From Nitrospirillum iridis (GTDB taxonomy: Bacteria; Pseudomonadota; Alphaproteobacteria; Azospirillales; Azospirillaceae), in contig NZ_JACIIZ010000016.1 of assembly GCF_014205765.1 (NCBI RefSeq), forward strand, positions 124,001-188,000: a stretch of 64,000 bases of DNA. The letters are read 5' to 3'. Under the pieces are notes generated by a model. The model ran no database searches. It was not told the origin of the DNA and was given only the letters and a program-made list of their open reading frames with translations. Below are positions 54,156 through 62,109 of this stretch, one piece after another. Every line of letters starts with the position of its first letter. Position 1 is the first letter of the stretch. The translations under genes were made by a program, and so were the position numbers.

Positions 54156-54704
54156 ATGGAGAATACGACGGCGGTGTCCACGGCGACGCTCAATGCATAT
54201 GATCCTTCGACGATCCAGGGGGCAATCATATGGGGCGTGGTCGCGGGTGTTCTTACGTCCGCATTTCTACTAATTCTCGGGCAGCTCATTCAAAAAGTCA
54301 TTGTACCCTGGTATCAGGGCATCATTTTCAAAGGCGTTGATCTCGCTGGAAAATGGGTCGCGAGCAAAACTTTTGCAGATGGAATAACCTATAGCTATTC
54401 GATGATGATCCGCCAGAATGCTCATACTTTAAATGGAGCCATGAATATCGCGAAAAATAACTCCATACCCGGACCGCCGGGTGGTCATCTTGGTGATTAT
54501 AATCAAGGTTTTACCCTCACTGGGACAACCTGGGAGGGCTTCGTGATGCTTAACTTGACGAGTGACGATCGACGAAGCCTGTCCTTTTCAACCAGCCTTC
54601 TTCAAATTCGAAACAGGGGGCAGTCCTTAGTTGGGCATATGGCCTATAGAAGCTCCCGCGTGGACCAGGTGGACTCCGAAGAAATCGTTTGGACAAGAAT
54701 CTAA
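54156..54704 (+). CDS. Unknown protein: one membrane helix plus beta-rich domain
   Basis: 182 residues. The N-terminal 20 residues are hydrophilic. One long hydrophobic helix (IIWGVVAGVLTSAFLLILGQ) anchors it, and a cytoplasmic or periplasmic beta-rich domain follows from DLAGKWVASKTFADGITYSY to the end. The GKW opening and ILxG/S type turns loosely recall small beta-barrel effectors such as those fused to membrane helices in nucleotide-signal defence systems, but no cyclase gene is present and this resemblance is weak. Codons are AT-rich relative to neighbours, suggesting transfer. Function unknown. Confidence 0.55.
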   Translation: MENTTAVSTATLNAYDPSTIQGAIIWGVVAGVLTSAFLLILGQLIQKVIVPWYQGIIFKGVDLAGKWVASKTFADGITYSYSMMIRQNAHTLNGAMNIAKNNSIPGPPGGHLGDYNQGFTLTGTTWEGFVMLNLTSDDRRSLSFSTSLLQIRNRGQSLVGHMAYRSSRVDQVDSEEIVWTRI

Positions 54705-54717
54705 GGTTGACGAGTAA

Positions 54718-54787
54718 GGACCTATACTGAGCGACTAGCTGCAGTCATCGTAGATGACCGCTTCTGCTCAGCATAATATCTCGGTCC
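54718..54787. other. Nested palindromic element (three stacked stems)
   Basis: Three inverted repeats are nested about one centre: GGACC with GGTCC (54718-54722, 54783-54787), CTGAGC with GCTCAG (54727-54732, 54766-54771), and GTCATC with GATGAC around GTA (54744-54749, 54753-54758). The region lies between two convergent genes. It could be a structured RNA, a bidirectional terminator (TTTTTTT follows at about 54808) or a remnant of a mobile element. Confidence 0.5.
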
Positions 54788-54845
54788 TGAAGGATTAATT
54801 GTCTGCGTTTTTTTGGGTTAATAACCCGCCTATCCGCTCACGGCC

Positions 54846-55907
54846 TCACACCGCTCCCAGTACCCCCCGAAGGATATCCTGCGAGCGCCGCTGGCCATAG
54901 CCCTTGCCGTAGGCGCTGGAGGTGATGGCCACCACCAGGCCCAGCGACGGCACCACGTAGATCTTGTTGCCACCATTGCCGGACGCGAAGTGCACGGGCA
55001 CCGTCGGGCCGCCGCCGGCCGGTTCGTCCTTAGCGTACCATAGGTAGCCATAGGAATCGGCATAGGGGTCCTTGTCGGCGATGGGGTGGAGGGGGGCGGT
55101 GCTGTCGGCCAGCCATTGGGCGCTGACGATTTGGCGGCCGTCCGGTGCGCGGCCCCGGTCCAGCACCATCTGGCCCAGGGCGGCGGCGTCGCGGGCGGTG
55201 ATCGACAGGTTGCCCTGGCCGGTGCCGTGGCCGCCGGGCAACTGGCGCCAGGCGTGGGCCGTGATGCCCAGCGGGGCGAACAGGGCCTGCTGCGCGAAGG
55301 CGTCCAGGCTTTGGCCGCTGGCGCGCTCGATGATCAGGCCCGCCAGGAAGGCGTTCAGCGAACAATATTGATAGGTGCGGCCCGGCGGCTCGCGCACCGG
55401 CACGGCCAGGGCCGCCGTCGCCCAGTCGCCGGTACGCTCCCCCGCCTCGTCCAGCGTGTCCTCGTTGCCGGGGGAGGCGGGGTCGGTGTCGTCGGCCGCC
55501 AGGCCGGAGCGCATGGTCAGCAGGTCGCGCAGGGTGATCCGCTCCCACCCCGGCGGCAGGGGGCCGGGCAGAAGGTGGGTGAGGGGGGCGTCGACGCCCG
55601 CCACCAGCCCCCGCTCGATGGCGATGCCCATCAGCAGGCCGGTCAGGCTCTTGGTGGCGGAGCGGATATCGTGCAGCGTGGTGGCGCCGTCGCCGTTGTA
55701 GTAGGCCTCGGCGATGCGGTGGCCGTGCTGAAGGACGACGACGCCCTTGAGGTCCGGGTGCGGGTCGGTGCGCAGGCCGTCGAGCAAGGCCGCCAGCCTG
55801 GCCGGATCGGGGGGGGCTGCCCGTGTGGCCACCGGGATCAGTCCGGTGAGGGCCGCCCCCGCCAAGCCGCCCAGCAGTCGCCGCCGTCCGCAAACCCATC
55901 CGTCCAT
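54846..55907 (-). CDS. Serine hydrolase of the class C beta-lactamase family
   Basis: 353 residues. A Tat-like leader (CGRRRLLGGLAGAALTGLIP, cleavage near TRAAPP) precedes the fold. The catalytic SxxK is SATK (Ser83 to Lys86), the tyrosine motif is YQYCSLN, and the third motif region is HFASGNGGNKIYVVPSLGLV. The family includes esterases, D-alanyl peptidases and beta-lactamases; this sequence looks like the EstB/6-aminohexanoate-dimer hydrolase type rather than a true AmpC. It is in the periplasm. The inverted repeat copy lies just upstream of it. Confidence 0.87.
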   Translation of the reverse strand: MDGWVCGRRRLLGGLAGAALTGLIPVATRAAPPDPARLAALLDGLRTDPHPDLKGVVVLQHGHRIAEAYYNGDGATTLHDIRSATKSLTGLLMGIAIERGLVAGVDAPLTHLLPGPLPPGWERITLRDLLTMRSGLAADDTDPASPGNEDTLDEAGERTGDWATAALAVPVREPPGRTYQYCSLNAFLAGLIIERASGQSLDAFAQQALFAPLGITAHAWRQLPGGHGTGQGNLSITARDAAALGQMVLDRGRAPDGRQIVSAQWLADSTAPLHPIADKDPYADSYGYLWYAKDEPAGGGPTVPVHFASGNGGNKIYVVPSLGLVVAITSSAYGKGYGQRRSQDILRGVLGAV

Positions 55908-56006
55908 GCCGCCTCTCCCCGGTTACGCGGGCGGGAGCTTCGCCGAGATCCCGCCGCTGGGGCAAAGGCCATCCGGGCGGGGTGTCATGGGGCCACTTAC
56001 CGGGCG

Positions 56007-56114
56007 GACTATAGCCGGCTGCGTTTAATCGGAACCACAGCCAGCTATAGCTGAGTCTGTCCGCGAGCAGCTTCACGCCCAAAGGCGATTCCACCTTTGG
56101 GCGATCTGCTCTAG
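56007..56114 (-). repeat. Double-hairpin repeat element, copy 2 (inverted)
   Basis: The reverse complement of copy 1 with two substitutions in 108 bp; one of them weakens the second hairpin. The CTAG edge is preserved and supplies the TAG stop codon of the neighbouring PIN-domain toxin gene. The two copies flank about 3.04 kb. Confidence 0.85.
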
Positions 56115-56545
56115 GAGGATGACGTTCCCATCAGGTGCAGCGCCATGACCGTCTCCGCGTAAAGGGGATGGGTCTTCGCCGTTTCATAGAAGCGTTTATC
56201 AGCTGTGACGACCTTGGCTGACAAATGCATGGCTGTGGCCAGGTACACACAGTCGTAGACAGGATGTTCCAAGGTCCGTGCGATACGAAGGGCGGCTGGC
56301 AAAAGAGACACTGTATCGATAAGACGCACCGGGGCTCCGACGAGGAAGCTTAACCGCTCCTCCGCCTCATCAGGGGTCAGGATTTTTCGTTGGGCCAGTT
56401 TCCACAATGCGTTCGCAGCTTCCGTCAGCCAAAGGGAAGGGGCTGCAAGGGGCCGGCCGTCAAGAAAGGTTGCCGCTGTTTCGCTGCCCGCTTCCTCACA
56501 TACCCATTTCAGGGCGACGGACGCGTCGATAACCATCAGGCTCAT
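56111..56545 (-). CDS. PIN-domain toxin (VapC/FitB-like)
   Basis: 144 residues. Acidic active-site residues of the PIN RNase fold are present: Asp7 in MVIDASVALKW, Glu in APSLWLTEAANALW, Asp in HPVYDCVYLATAM and Asp in VVTADKRFYE. VapC toxins cleave tRNA or rRNA with Mg2+. Its ATG overlaps the antitoxin stop by four bases. The last codons and stop run into the repeat element, so the original C-terminus may have been slightly altered. Confidence 0.9.
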   Translation of the reverse strand: MSLMVIDASVALKWVCEEAGSETAATFLDGRPLAAPSLWLTEAANALWKLAQRKILTPDEAEERLSFLVGAPVRLIDTVSLLPAALRIARTLEHPVYDCVYLATAMHLSAKVVTADKRFYETAKTHPLYAETVMALHLMGTSSS

Positions 56546-56775
56546 CGTTCATCACGCGCTTCCCGAATAAGGGCCGTGGTATCCATGGCCTGCCGACCAG
56601 CGGATTGACGCCGAAGCTCGGCCGCGCGCTGGGCGAAGTCGGTGGGGCCAGGACGTAGGGCTTGTTCAAGAATGGCGCGGTGTTCCGCTTCCACGGAGCG
56701 GCCGTGGGCGCTGGCGCGCGTTTTCAGGGCGGCGACAATGGCGTCATCGACTTGGCGTACCAGCAACTGTGCCAC
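56542..56775 (-). CDS. FitA-like ribbon-helix-helix antitoxin
   Basis: 77 residues from a GTG that gives VAQLLVRQVDDAIVAALKTR, the exact FitA/VapB-type start; GGGGTGG lies five bases upstream. The RHH continues ASAHGRSVEAEHRAILEQAL. An ATG at 56820 would extend it by 15 residues through the operator palindrome and is less likely. It neutralises the PIN toxin and should repress the operon through the 18-bp palindrome upstream. Confidence 0.85.
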   Translation of the reverse strand: MAQLLVRQVDDAIVAALKTRASAHGRSVEAEHRAILEQALRPGPTDFAQRAAELRRQSAGRQAMDTTALIREARDER

Positions 56776-56809
56776 GGAAGCCACCCCATAGAATGTGTGT
56801 CGCTGCAAA

Positions 56810-56827
56810 TGATAGCACATGCTATCA
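56810..56827. promoter_or_regulatory. Candidate operator of the VapBC/FitAB module
   Basis: TGATAGCACATGCTATCA has perfect 8-bp half-sites (TGATAGCA and TGCTATCA) around CA. It lies 35 bp upstream of the GTG start, where FitA-type antitoxins are known to bind inverted repeats. Confidence 0.7.
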
Positions 56828-56932
56828 CGGCGCTCAATCGACAGTGCTCATGGCGAAACCCCTGCCGCATCACCCTGGCCGCTGCTATGAAATCGATAAC
56901 ATCAGCGATGACATCCAAGGTGAGGAAGCGAC

Positions 56933-57883
56933 ATGGCGATACGGGCGGCTTGGGCACTGGTCCTGGCGATGGGGGTGGCCGGGATGCCGGCCCGGGCGGC
57001 GGAGACCGTCAAGGTCAACCCGGCGCTGGAAGCGGTGCTGGCCGGCGATCCGCCTTTCCGGGCGCAGGCCCTGCGCCTGGCGGACCTGCCGGTGGCGGCG
57101 GGGCCGGCGGTCAGCCTGTTCAACGGCCGTGACCTGGCGGACTGGGACGCCTGGCTGGGCTATCCCGACCCCGCGCGGACATACAGGGCGCAGCCGGGGC
57201 AGGCGCCCATCGGCGCGGACGCCGCCTCCATCTCCCGGGTCTTCCAGGTGGTGATGGAGGAGGGGGAGCCGGCGATCTTCATCACCGGGCGGACCTGGGG
57301 CGGGATCGTCCATCGCGGTGACCACGCCAACTACCACCTGCGCCTGGAATACAAGTGGGGCGAGACGAAGTACCCCCCGCGCCTGGACATGCCCCGGAAC
57401 AACGGCCTGCTGTACCACAGCCACGGCGCCCCGGGCGCCGTCTACGGCACATGGATGGCGGCGACGGAATTCGAGATCATGGAGGGTTCGGTCGGCATGG
57501 TGGTGCCGGTGGGCCCCTTGGTGACGGCGGTGACCGAGGTGGGACGCGACCGCGCGCTGATCGATCCCCAGCGCCGTTACATGCCGGCCGGCCGCGCCGT
57601 CACGGTGCGCCCGCCGGCCTGGAACGTGGAGGCCGCCAGCGACGCGGAAAAGCCGGCGGGCGCGTGGAACGTGCTGGACCTTTATGTCCTGGGCGACCGC
57701 GCCGTGCACGTGGTGAACGGCGTGCCGGTGATGGCGGTGCGTGACCTGCGGATGCGGGAGGGCGGCGCATGGGTACCCCTGGCCCACGGCCGCATCCAGC
57801 TGCAATCGGAAGGGGCGGAGACCTATTTCCGTCGCATCACGCTGGAGCCCATCACGCGCTTGCCCAGGGTGGTCCAGGATTAG
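56933..57883 (+). CDS. DUF1080 (3-keto-disaccharide hydrolase-like) secreted protein
   Basis: 316 residues. A signal peptide (IRAAWALVLAMGVAGMPARA) is cleaved before AETVKV. The concanavalin-like DUF1080 domain starts SLFNGRDLADWDAWLGYPDP and includes NYHLRLEYKWGETKY, MPRNNGLLYHSHGAPG and the closing GRIQLQSEGAETYFRRITLE. Related proteins hydrolyse 3-keto-glycosides; binding of sugars is likely. GAGGAAG precedes the ATG. It stands alone after the toxin-antitoxin pair. Confidence 0.88.
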   Translation: MAIRAAWALVLAMGVAGMPARAAETVKVNPALEAVLAGDPPFRAQALRLADLPVAAGPAVSLFNGRDLADWDAWLGYPDPARTYRAQPGQAPIGADAASISRVFQVVMEEGEPAIFITGRTWGGIVHRGDHANYHLRLEYKWGETKYPPRLDMPRNNGLLYHSHGAPGAVYGTWMAATEFEIMEGSVGMVVPVGPLVTAVTEVGRDRALIDPQRRYMPAGRAVTVRPPAWNVEAASDAEKPAGAWNVLDLYVLGDRAVHVVNGVPVMAVRDLRMREGGAWVPLAHGRIQLQSEGAETYFRRITLEPITRLPRVVQD

Positions 57884-58153
57884 GGTCGGAACCGGAACTG
57901 AACTGTGGTTCAAGGGCGGGGCACCGCATTTCCGCCGCGCATAGCAAGTTTATTCCCATGCCATTCGCACATGTCTTCCGCGTGTTCGGTCCGGTTTTGT
58001 TAACTTTTTCATAGAAAGAATATCGGTATTGACTCCTATTGCGTGTGGTCGCAATCTCTCGTTGCGCACCTAAAAAGATCGGGCCAAGCCCGACGGCTGA
58101 CCAACCGCCAGCGACTGGACAATATCCCTTGTCCAGAAACGAGGAGACACGCC

Positions 58154-59428
58154 ATGAAAATGATCGCCTACAGGCATGTTCATGCTTTCGCCCAAGTGGT
58201 TCCGCAGACCCAATTGCAATATGCTCAGACTCTTTTTCATGAGGACAACACTGCGTTCGTTGCGTCGCCTAAGCTGTATAAGAGATTCCCTCAGGTTAAG
58301 ATTGATGATCTGGCCACAATACTGGCTGCCGTCTGGGCTGACAGCGTTGCCGGTGCGGGCTCCATCAAGGCCTGGTTGCGCGCCTCCGGTGCCGGTTGGT
58401 CCGACATCGAGATCACCAATGCGGCGAATGTCACCTACGGCAGCTGGCACGGCCTGTTGGTCCGCAAGAATCTGCAAGACGTCGGCAAGTATCCGGCTGT
58501 CACCAATGACTATTACAGCTCCCCTGACGTGATCGCCCGCCAGAAGCGCGTGGACGACCCCAGCACCTTCCTGACCGCCCAGTCCTATGGCACCAATCCA
58601 TGGGAACAACCGGCGCGTGGCCTGAACTATCTTTATCTGCGGGCCAAGAACCTTTACCCGGGTGGCCTTGAAGGTAATTTCGTCGCGTACAACTACAAGG
58701 GATCAGTGACTCCGCCGTCCAAGTGGAACCAACTGAGCACGGAGGCGGGCAGCCTGACATCCGCGATCAAGGCCAGTTCAATCAGCTCCGTCCTGCCTTC
58801 CGGCCAGATCGGCGTGACCTTCGACCCGTTCCTGTTTAACTTCGCCGCCGATCAGGGCGAGCACAATTGCATCTCAGTGCTGGCCCAGACGGCCTATTAT
58901 ATCAACCCCCTGCCCGACGACGCCAATTTCAGCATCGCCACCTGGTTGCTCAACGATCTGGCGTCGGCTTGGCACAATGTCGCGCAGCCGACCCAATCCA
59001 AGAACTTCCTGTATTTCACGAACCGGGACGATACGCCGGAGCGCTTTCGTTTCGAAGCCCATGTCTCCAACCTGCCTCTTGGCTCCGTCGTCCAGCTCCG
59101 GACCGAGGAGAAGCAGTATGAGGGGGCGGAAATCGACAGCGGTCCCGCCCGCATCTCCAGTGCCAGCGCCGTGATCATCGCCGAGGGTGTGATCAATCCC
59201 AAATATGACGGAAGGCTGGAAGTGACGCTGGACGTGCCGGGCCTCAACGGACGGCTGCCCCCGGAAGCTGTCGTCGAGATCCGCACCTTCTGGCGGGTGC
59301 CGGACGACCATCCGAACCATGCCAAAGCCGTTGTCCTGGCGGCCCGCAACCATCGGACGTTGCTGGATGGCGATGCGGCCGAACTGTTTCTGGGATCGTT
59401 CACCTTCGTGGGCGGTAGCCCGGATTGA
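58154..59428 (+). CDS. Unrecognised 424-residue protein
   Basis: GAGGAGA precedes the ATG. The N-terminal third is mixed helix-strand (LATILAAVWADSVAGAGSIK, DIEITNAANVTYGSWHGLLV), the middle is rich in aromatic residues (GTNPWEQPARGLNYLYLRAK), and the C-terminal 150 residues look like beta-sandwich (FRFEAHVSNLPLGSVVQLRT, GRLEVTLDVPGLNG). No signal peptide. I recognise no family. The upstream region has a TTGACT-N17-CAATCT promoter-like pair at 58029-58057, and the first codons are less GC-rich than average. An intrinsic terminator follows. It may be an accessory-region structural or effector protein. Confidence 0.6.
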   Translation: MKMIAYRHVHAFAQVVPQTQLQYAQTLFHEDNTAFVASPKLYKRFPQVKIDDLATILAAVWADSVAGAGSIKAWLRASGAGWSDIEITNAANVTYGSWHGLLVRKNLQDVGKYPAVTNDYYSSPDVIARQKRVDDPSTFLTAQSYGTNPWEQPARGLNYLYLRAKNLYPGGLEGNFVAYNYKGSVTPPSKWNQLSTEAGSLTSAIKASSISSVLPSGQIGVTFDPFLFNFAADQGEHNCISVLAQTAYYINPLPDDANFSIATWLLNDLASAWHNVAQPTQSKNFLYFTNRDDTPERFRFEAHVSNLPLGSVVQLRTEEKQYEGAEIDSGPARISSASAVIIAEGVINPKYDGRLEVTLDVPGLNGRLPPEAVVEIRTFWRVPDDHPNHAKAVVLAARNHRTLLDGDAAELFLGSFTFVGGSPD

Positions 59429-59462
59429 ACATACCCGGCGCATCGATATCGACAACAGAGCG

Positions 59463-59502
59463 AAAAAAACAGCCCGGCTCCCGAAGGGGCCGGGCTTCTT
59501 CT
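59463..59502. terminator. Bidirectional terminator
   Basis: An 8-bp stem, AGCCCGGC at 59471-59478 with GCCGGGCT at 59489-59496, is flanked by seven A on the left and TCTTCT on the right. It lies between convergent genes and can end both transcripts. Confidence 0.75.
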
Positions 59503-59546
59503 CGCCAATACTCAGCCACCAACGTAAGGCGTTTCCCAAGAGGCTC

Positions 59547-60458
59547 TCACGCCCCCGCCGTCTCCGTCCCCAGGAAATCCAGCAGCAAACGGTTGACGGC
59601 GTCCGGCGCCTCCCGCGTGGGGAAGTGGCCGATGCCGGGCAACACCTCCCGCCGGTAGGGGCCGGTGAAGTGGCCGCGGGCGGACTCCGTCGTCCCCGGC
59701 AGGGTGCAGCGGTCGTCCCCGCCCTGGATCACCAGGGTGGGCACGCCCAGGGTGCGGGCGGCGCGCTGGCGCTTCTCCAGCTCGGCATAGCGGACATCCG
59801 GTTTGGCCTCGTCCCAGCGCACGCGATAGGAATGCAGGGTGATGGCCGCCCAGTCGGGGTTCTCGAACGCCGCCGCCGTCCGCTCGAACGCGTCCGCCTG
59901 GTACCAGCCGGGGGGGCTCCAGGTGTCCCATTGGTATTGGGCGAAGGCCTTGCCGTCGTGGCAGATGGTCTCCGCCCCCCGCTCCGTCGTCAGGAACCAT
60001 TGGTACCAATAACGCTGGGCCTGGGGCAGCGCCGGGGTGGGCAGGCTGCCCGGCTCCCACCCCACCGACAGGGCGGCGACGCGGTGCAGGCGGTCGGGCG
60101 CCACCGCCGCCAGGAAATAGGCGACGCGCGCCCCCCAATCATGGCCGATGATGCTGAACCGCTGCCAGTCCAGCGCGTTGGCCAGGTCCAGCGCGTCCTG
60201 CGCCAAGGCGGCGATCTGGCCGGAGCGGGTGGTCTGGCTGGACAGGAAGCGCGTGGGCCCGAACCCGCGCAGCCAGGGCGCCACCGTCTTGTAGCCTGCG
60301 GCCCACAGGGCCGGCGCCACCCGGTCCCAGGTGTGGGCGTCGTCCGGCCAGCCGTGCAGCAGCAGCACCGGCGGCCCCTCGGGCGGCCCGCCGGCGATAT
60401 AGGCCACGTCCAGCAGCGGGGTGGAGATATGGGCGATGTCGGCTTCGGTGGGGGGCAT
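59547..60458 (-). CDS. Alpha/beta hydrolase, epoxide hydrolase-like
   Basis: 303 residues. The oxyanion segment is LLLHGWPDDAHTWDRV and the nucleophile elbow IIGHDWGARVAYF has an aspartate (Asp107), the hallmark of epoxide hydrolases and haloalkane dehalogenases rather than esterases. The acid is in VIQGGDDRCTLPGT and the catalytic histidine in PGIGHFPTREAP. Cap-domain tyrosines that protonate an epoxide are plausible in YWYQWFLT. Substrate unknown. The DsbA-family gene lies 45 bp upstream on the same strand, so the two may share a transcript. Confidence 0.87.
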   Translation of the reverse strand: MPPTEADIAHISTPLLDVAYIAGGPPEGPPVLLLHGWPDDAHTWDRVAPALWAAGYKTVAPWLRGFGPTRFLSSQTTRSGQIAALAQDALDLANALDWQRFSIIGHDWGARVAYFLAAVAPDRLHRVAALSVGWEPGSLPTPALPQAQRYWYQWFLTTERGAETICHDGKAFAQYQWDTWSPPGWYQADAFERTAAAFENPDWAAITLHSYRVRWDEAKPDVRYAELEKRQRAARTLGVPTLVIQGGDDRCTLPGTTESARGHFTGPYRREVLPGIGHFPTREAPDAVNRLLLDFLGTETAGA

Positions 60459-60503
60459 GGCGCATGAACCTTGTTGAGGACGATCCGGTTCCGGCGGTGT
60501 GGG

Positions 60504-61166
60504 TCACCCCGCCGCGCTGGCCACCACGCCGTCCGCCCCGGCCAAATCCAGCAGGGGCAGGAAGGCGCCGGCCTCCTGGGCGCCGGACAGGGAATAGAGG
60601 CGGTTGAAGATGAAGCAGGGCACGGCCTGGATGCCCAGTTGGCGGACGGCGGCCAGGCTTTGGCGCAGGGCGTCGCGGTCGGCGTCGCTGTTCAGGAAGG
60701 CGGCGGCGGCGTCCCGGTCCATCCCGGTCTCGCCGGCGATGGCGGCCAGCTCCGCCCGGTCGCCGATGTCGCGGCCGTCGCGGAAAAAGGCCGCCTGCAG
60801 GGCGGACGCCAAATCCTGGGCCCGGTTGACCCCGGGACCCTGGGCGTCGGCATGGCGCAGCAGGCGGTGGGCGTCCAGCGTGTTGGGGGTGCGGCGGATG
60901 CGCTCCGGATTCAGGGCCAGGCCCTCGGCCGCCGCCGTCTGTTCCAGGAGCGCGTTCACCTGGCGGATGCGCTCCATGCTGCCGAACTTGGCCAACAGGT
61001 CGATGGTGCGCTCCATCCCCCGGGGGGGCGTGTCGGGGTCCAGCTGGAAGGGCAGCCAGCGCACCTCCGCCCGCAGGCCAGGGCGCTGCGCCAGCGCCCG
61101 CTCCAGCCGGCGCTTGCCGATGTAGCACCAGGGGCAGACGAAGTCGGCGACGATCTCGATCAGCAT
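60504..61166 (-). CDS. DsbA-family thiol oxidoreductase (FrnE/HCCA isomerase-like)
   Basis: 220 residues. The thioredoxin-fold active site is CPWC (Cys11-Cys14) in IEIVADFVCPWCYIGKRRLE, and the cis-proline loop is GIQAVPCFIFNRLYSLSGAQ. The large helical insert (TIDLLAKFGSMERIRQVNAL) is typical of FrnE-like cytoplasmic proteins. No signal peptide, so it is a cytoplasmic thiol-disulfide enzyme. Start at 61166 gives the family N-terminus. Confidence 0.9.
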   Translation of the reverse strand: MLIEIVADFVCPWCYIGKRRLERALAQRPGLRAEVRWLPFQLDPDTPPRGMERTIDLLAKFGSMERIRQVNALLEQTAAAEGLALNPERIRRTPNTLDAHRLLRHADAQGPGVNRAQDLASALQAAFFRDGRDIGDRAELAAIAGETGMDRDAAAAFLNSDADRDALRQSLAAVRQLGIQAVPCFIFNRLYSLSGAQEAGAFLPLLDLAGADGVVASAAG

Positions 61167-61522
61167 GGGTTGGTCGGCATGGCTTGAACAACGGGTCGCG
61201 GGGCGGCCGGCTGGGCGCTCATCCCGGGGGCCGGCCACAAACGGGGGGACTATACGGCGGCGGGGCCTGGGGGGCGAGCCCCATCCGATGGCTCACACCC
61301 CTCGGATGGCACGCGCCGCCGGTGCCGGCCGCTTCGGTTTCTTTTTCGTTCCGGTCCGGGGGCTCCTGCGTTAAAGTTTTCCCGACTTTGCTTGATATGG
61401 GGCGCCGTCGGCCTTGGTCGATGGGGCCCGCCGGTGAATTCTCGGACGATTTCGAAATAGGCCGGTTCGGTCGGCGTGGGATCCCCCCGTCACGGGCGGG
61501 ATCCGTGGGAGAGGCCCGTTCC
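61167..61522. other. 356-bp divergent gap with a hairpin near its right end
   Basis: No gene is supported. It must hold the promoters of the DsbA-family gene and of the gene at 61523. A hairpin with one bulge, GGATCCC-CCCG to CGGGC-GGGATCC (61479-61504), sits 19 bp before the ATG at 61523, just ahead of its ribosome binding site. Confidence 0.4.
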
Positions 61523-61960
61523 ATGAGCGAAACCTACGTCAGCATGAAGATCCGCGAGGCCATGGCCCAGGCCCAGGGCAGCCGCGCCCAGGCGCAGCGC
61601 ATCCTGATGGCTTGGGCGCTGGCCGATGAACAGCTGATGCGCGGTCTCTGTAAGCCTTTCCTCAAGGGCATCACCGGCGCCGCCATCGAGCGGGTGGCGC
61701 GGGGCGGTGGTGCCGCCCCCTCCATGCCGGCCGCGGCCGGGGCGGGTGCCGGTGCCGGTGGCACCGCCCGCCGCGCGCCGCCGCCGCAGCGCCTGACCCC
61801 CGCCCAGCTGGACGCCATCGTCGCCCGCATGGGCGGCAGCCGGCTGGCCAACGCGCCGCCCATCCTGAACGGCGCCCCGCCGCCCAAGGCGGAGGGCACG
61901 GTGAAGCAGGCGGCCTCGGTCAAGGCGCTGGCCGCCGCCTTCCACCGCAAGAAGTTCTGA
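61523..61960 (+). CDS. Conserved hypothetical protein, helical with low-complexity linker
   Basis: 145 residues. An N-terminal helical part ([40 protein letters not shown]) is joined by an alanine-glycine-proline linker (about residues 65-95) to a short C-terminal helix pair ([33 protein letters not shown]). No catalytic motif. GGGAGAGG precedes the ATG. It lies 150 bp upstream of gltX in the same direction. Function unknown. Confidence 0.6.
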   Translation: MSETYVSMKIREAMAQAQGSRAQAQRILMAWALADEQLMRGLCKPFLKGITGAAIERVARGGGAAPSMPAAAGAGAGAGGTARRAPPPQRLTPAQLDAIVARMGGSRLANAPPILNGAPPPKAEGTVKQAASVKALAAAFHRKKF

Positions 61961-62109
61961 CCCCGGCGTCATGGCGCGGAGTGGATGGTGAAAAGGGCGG
62001 GGCCGGTGGCCTCGCCTTTTCGTTCCGGGGGACTTTGTCTTGCCGCCACTTCATGCTATCGCTGCCCACCCTTGGTTTTGCCCGGTTTTGTGAAGGCTTG
62101 GTCCGTCCC

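Noticed and set aside
54156-54704. CBASS effector
   Set aside because: No nucleotide cyclase or accessory gene is adjacent, and the match is only at the level of general layout.
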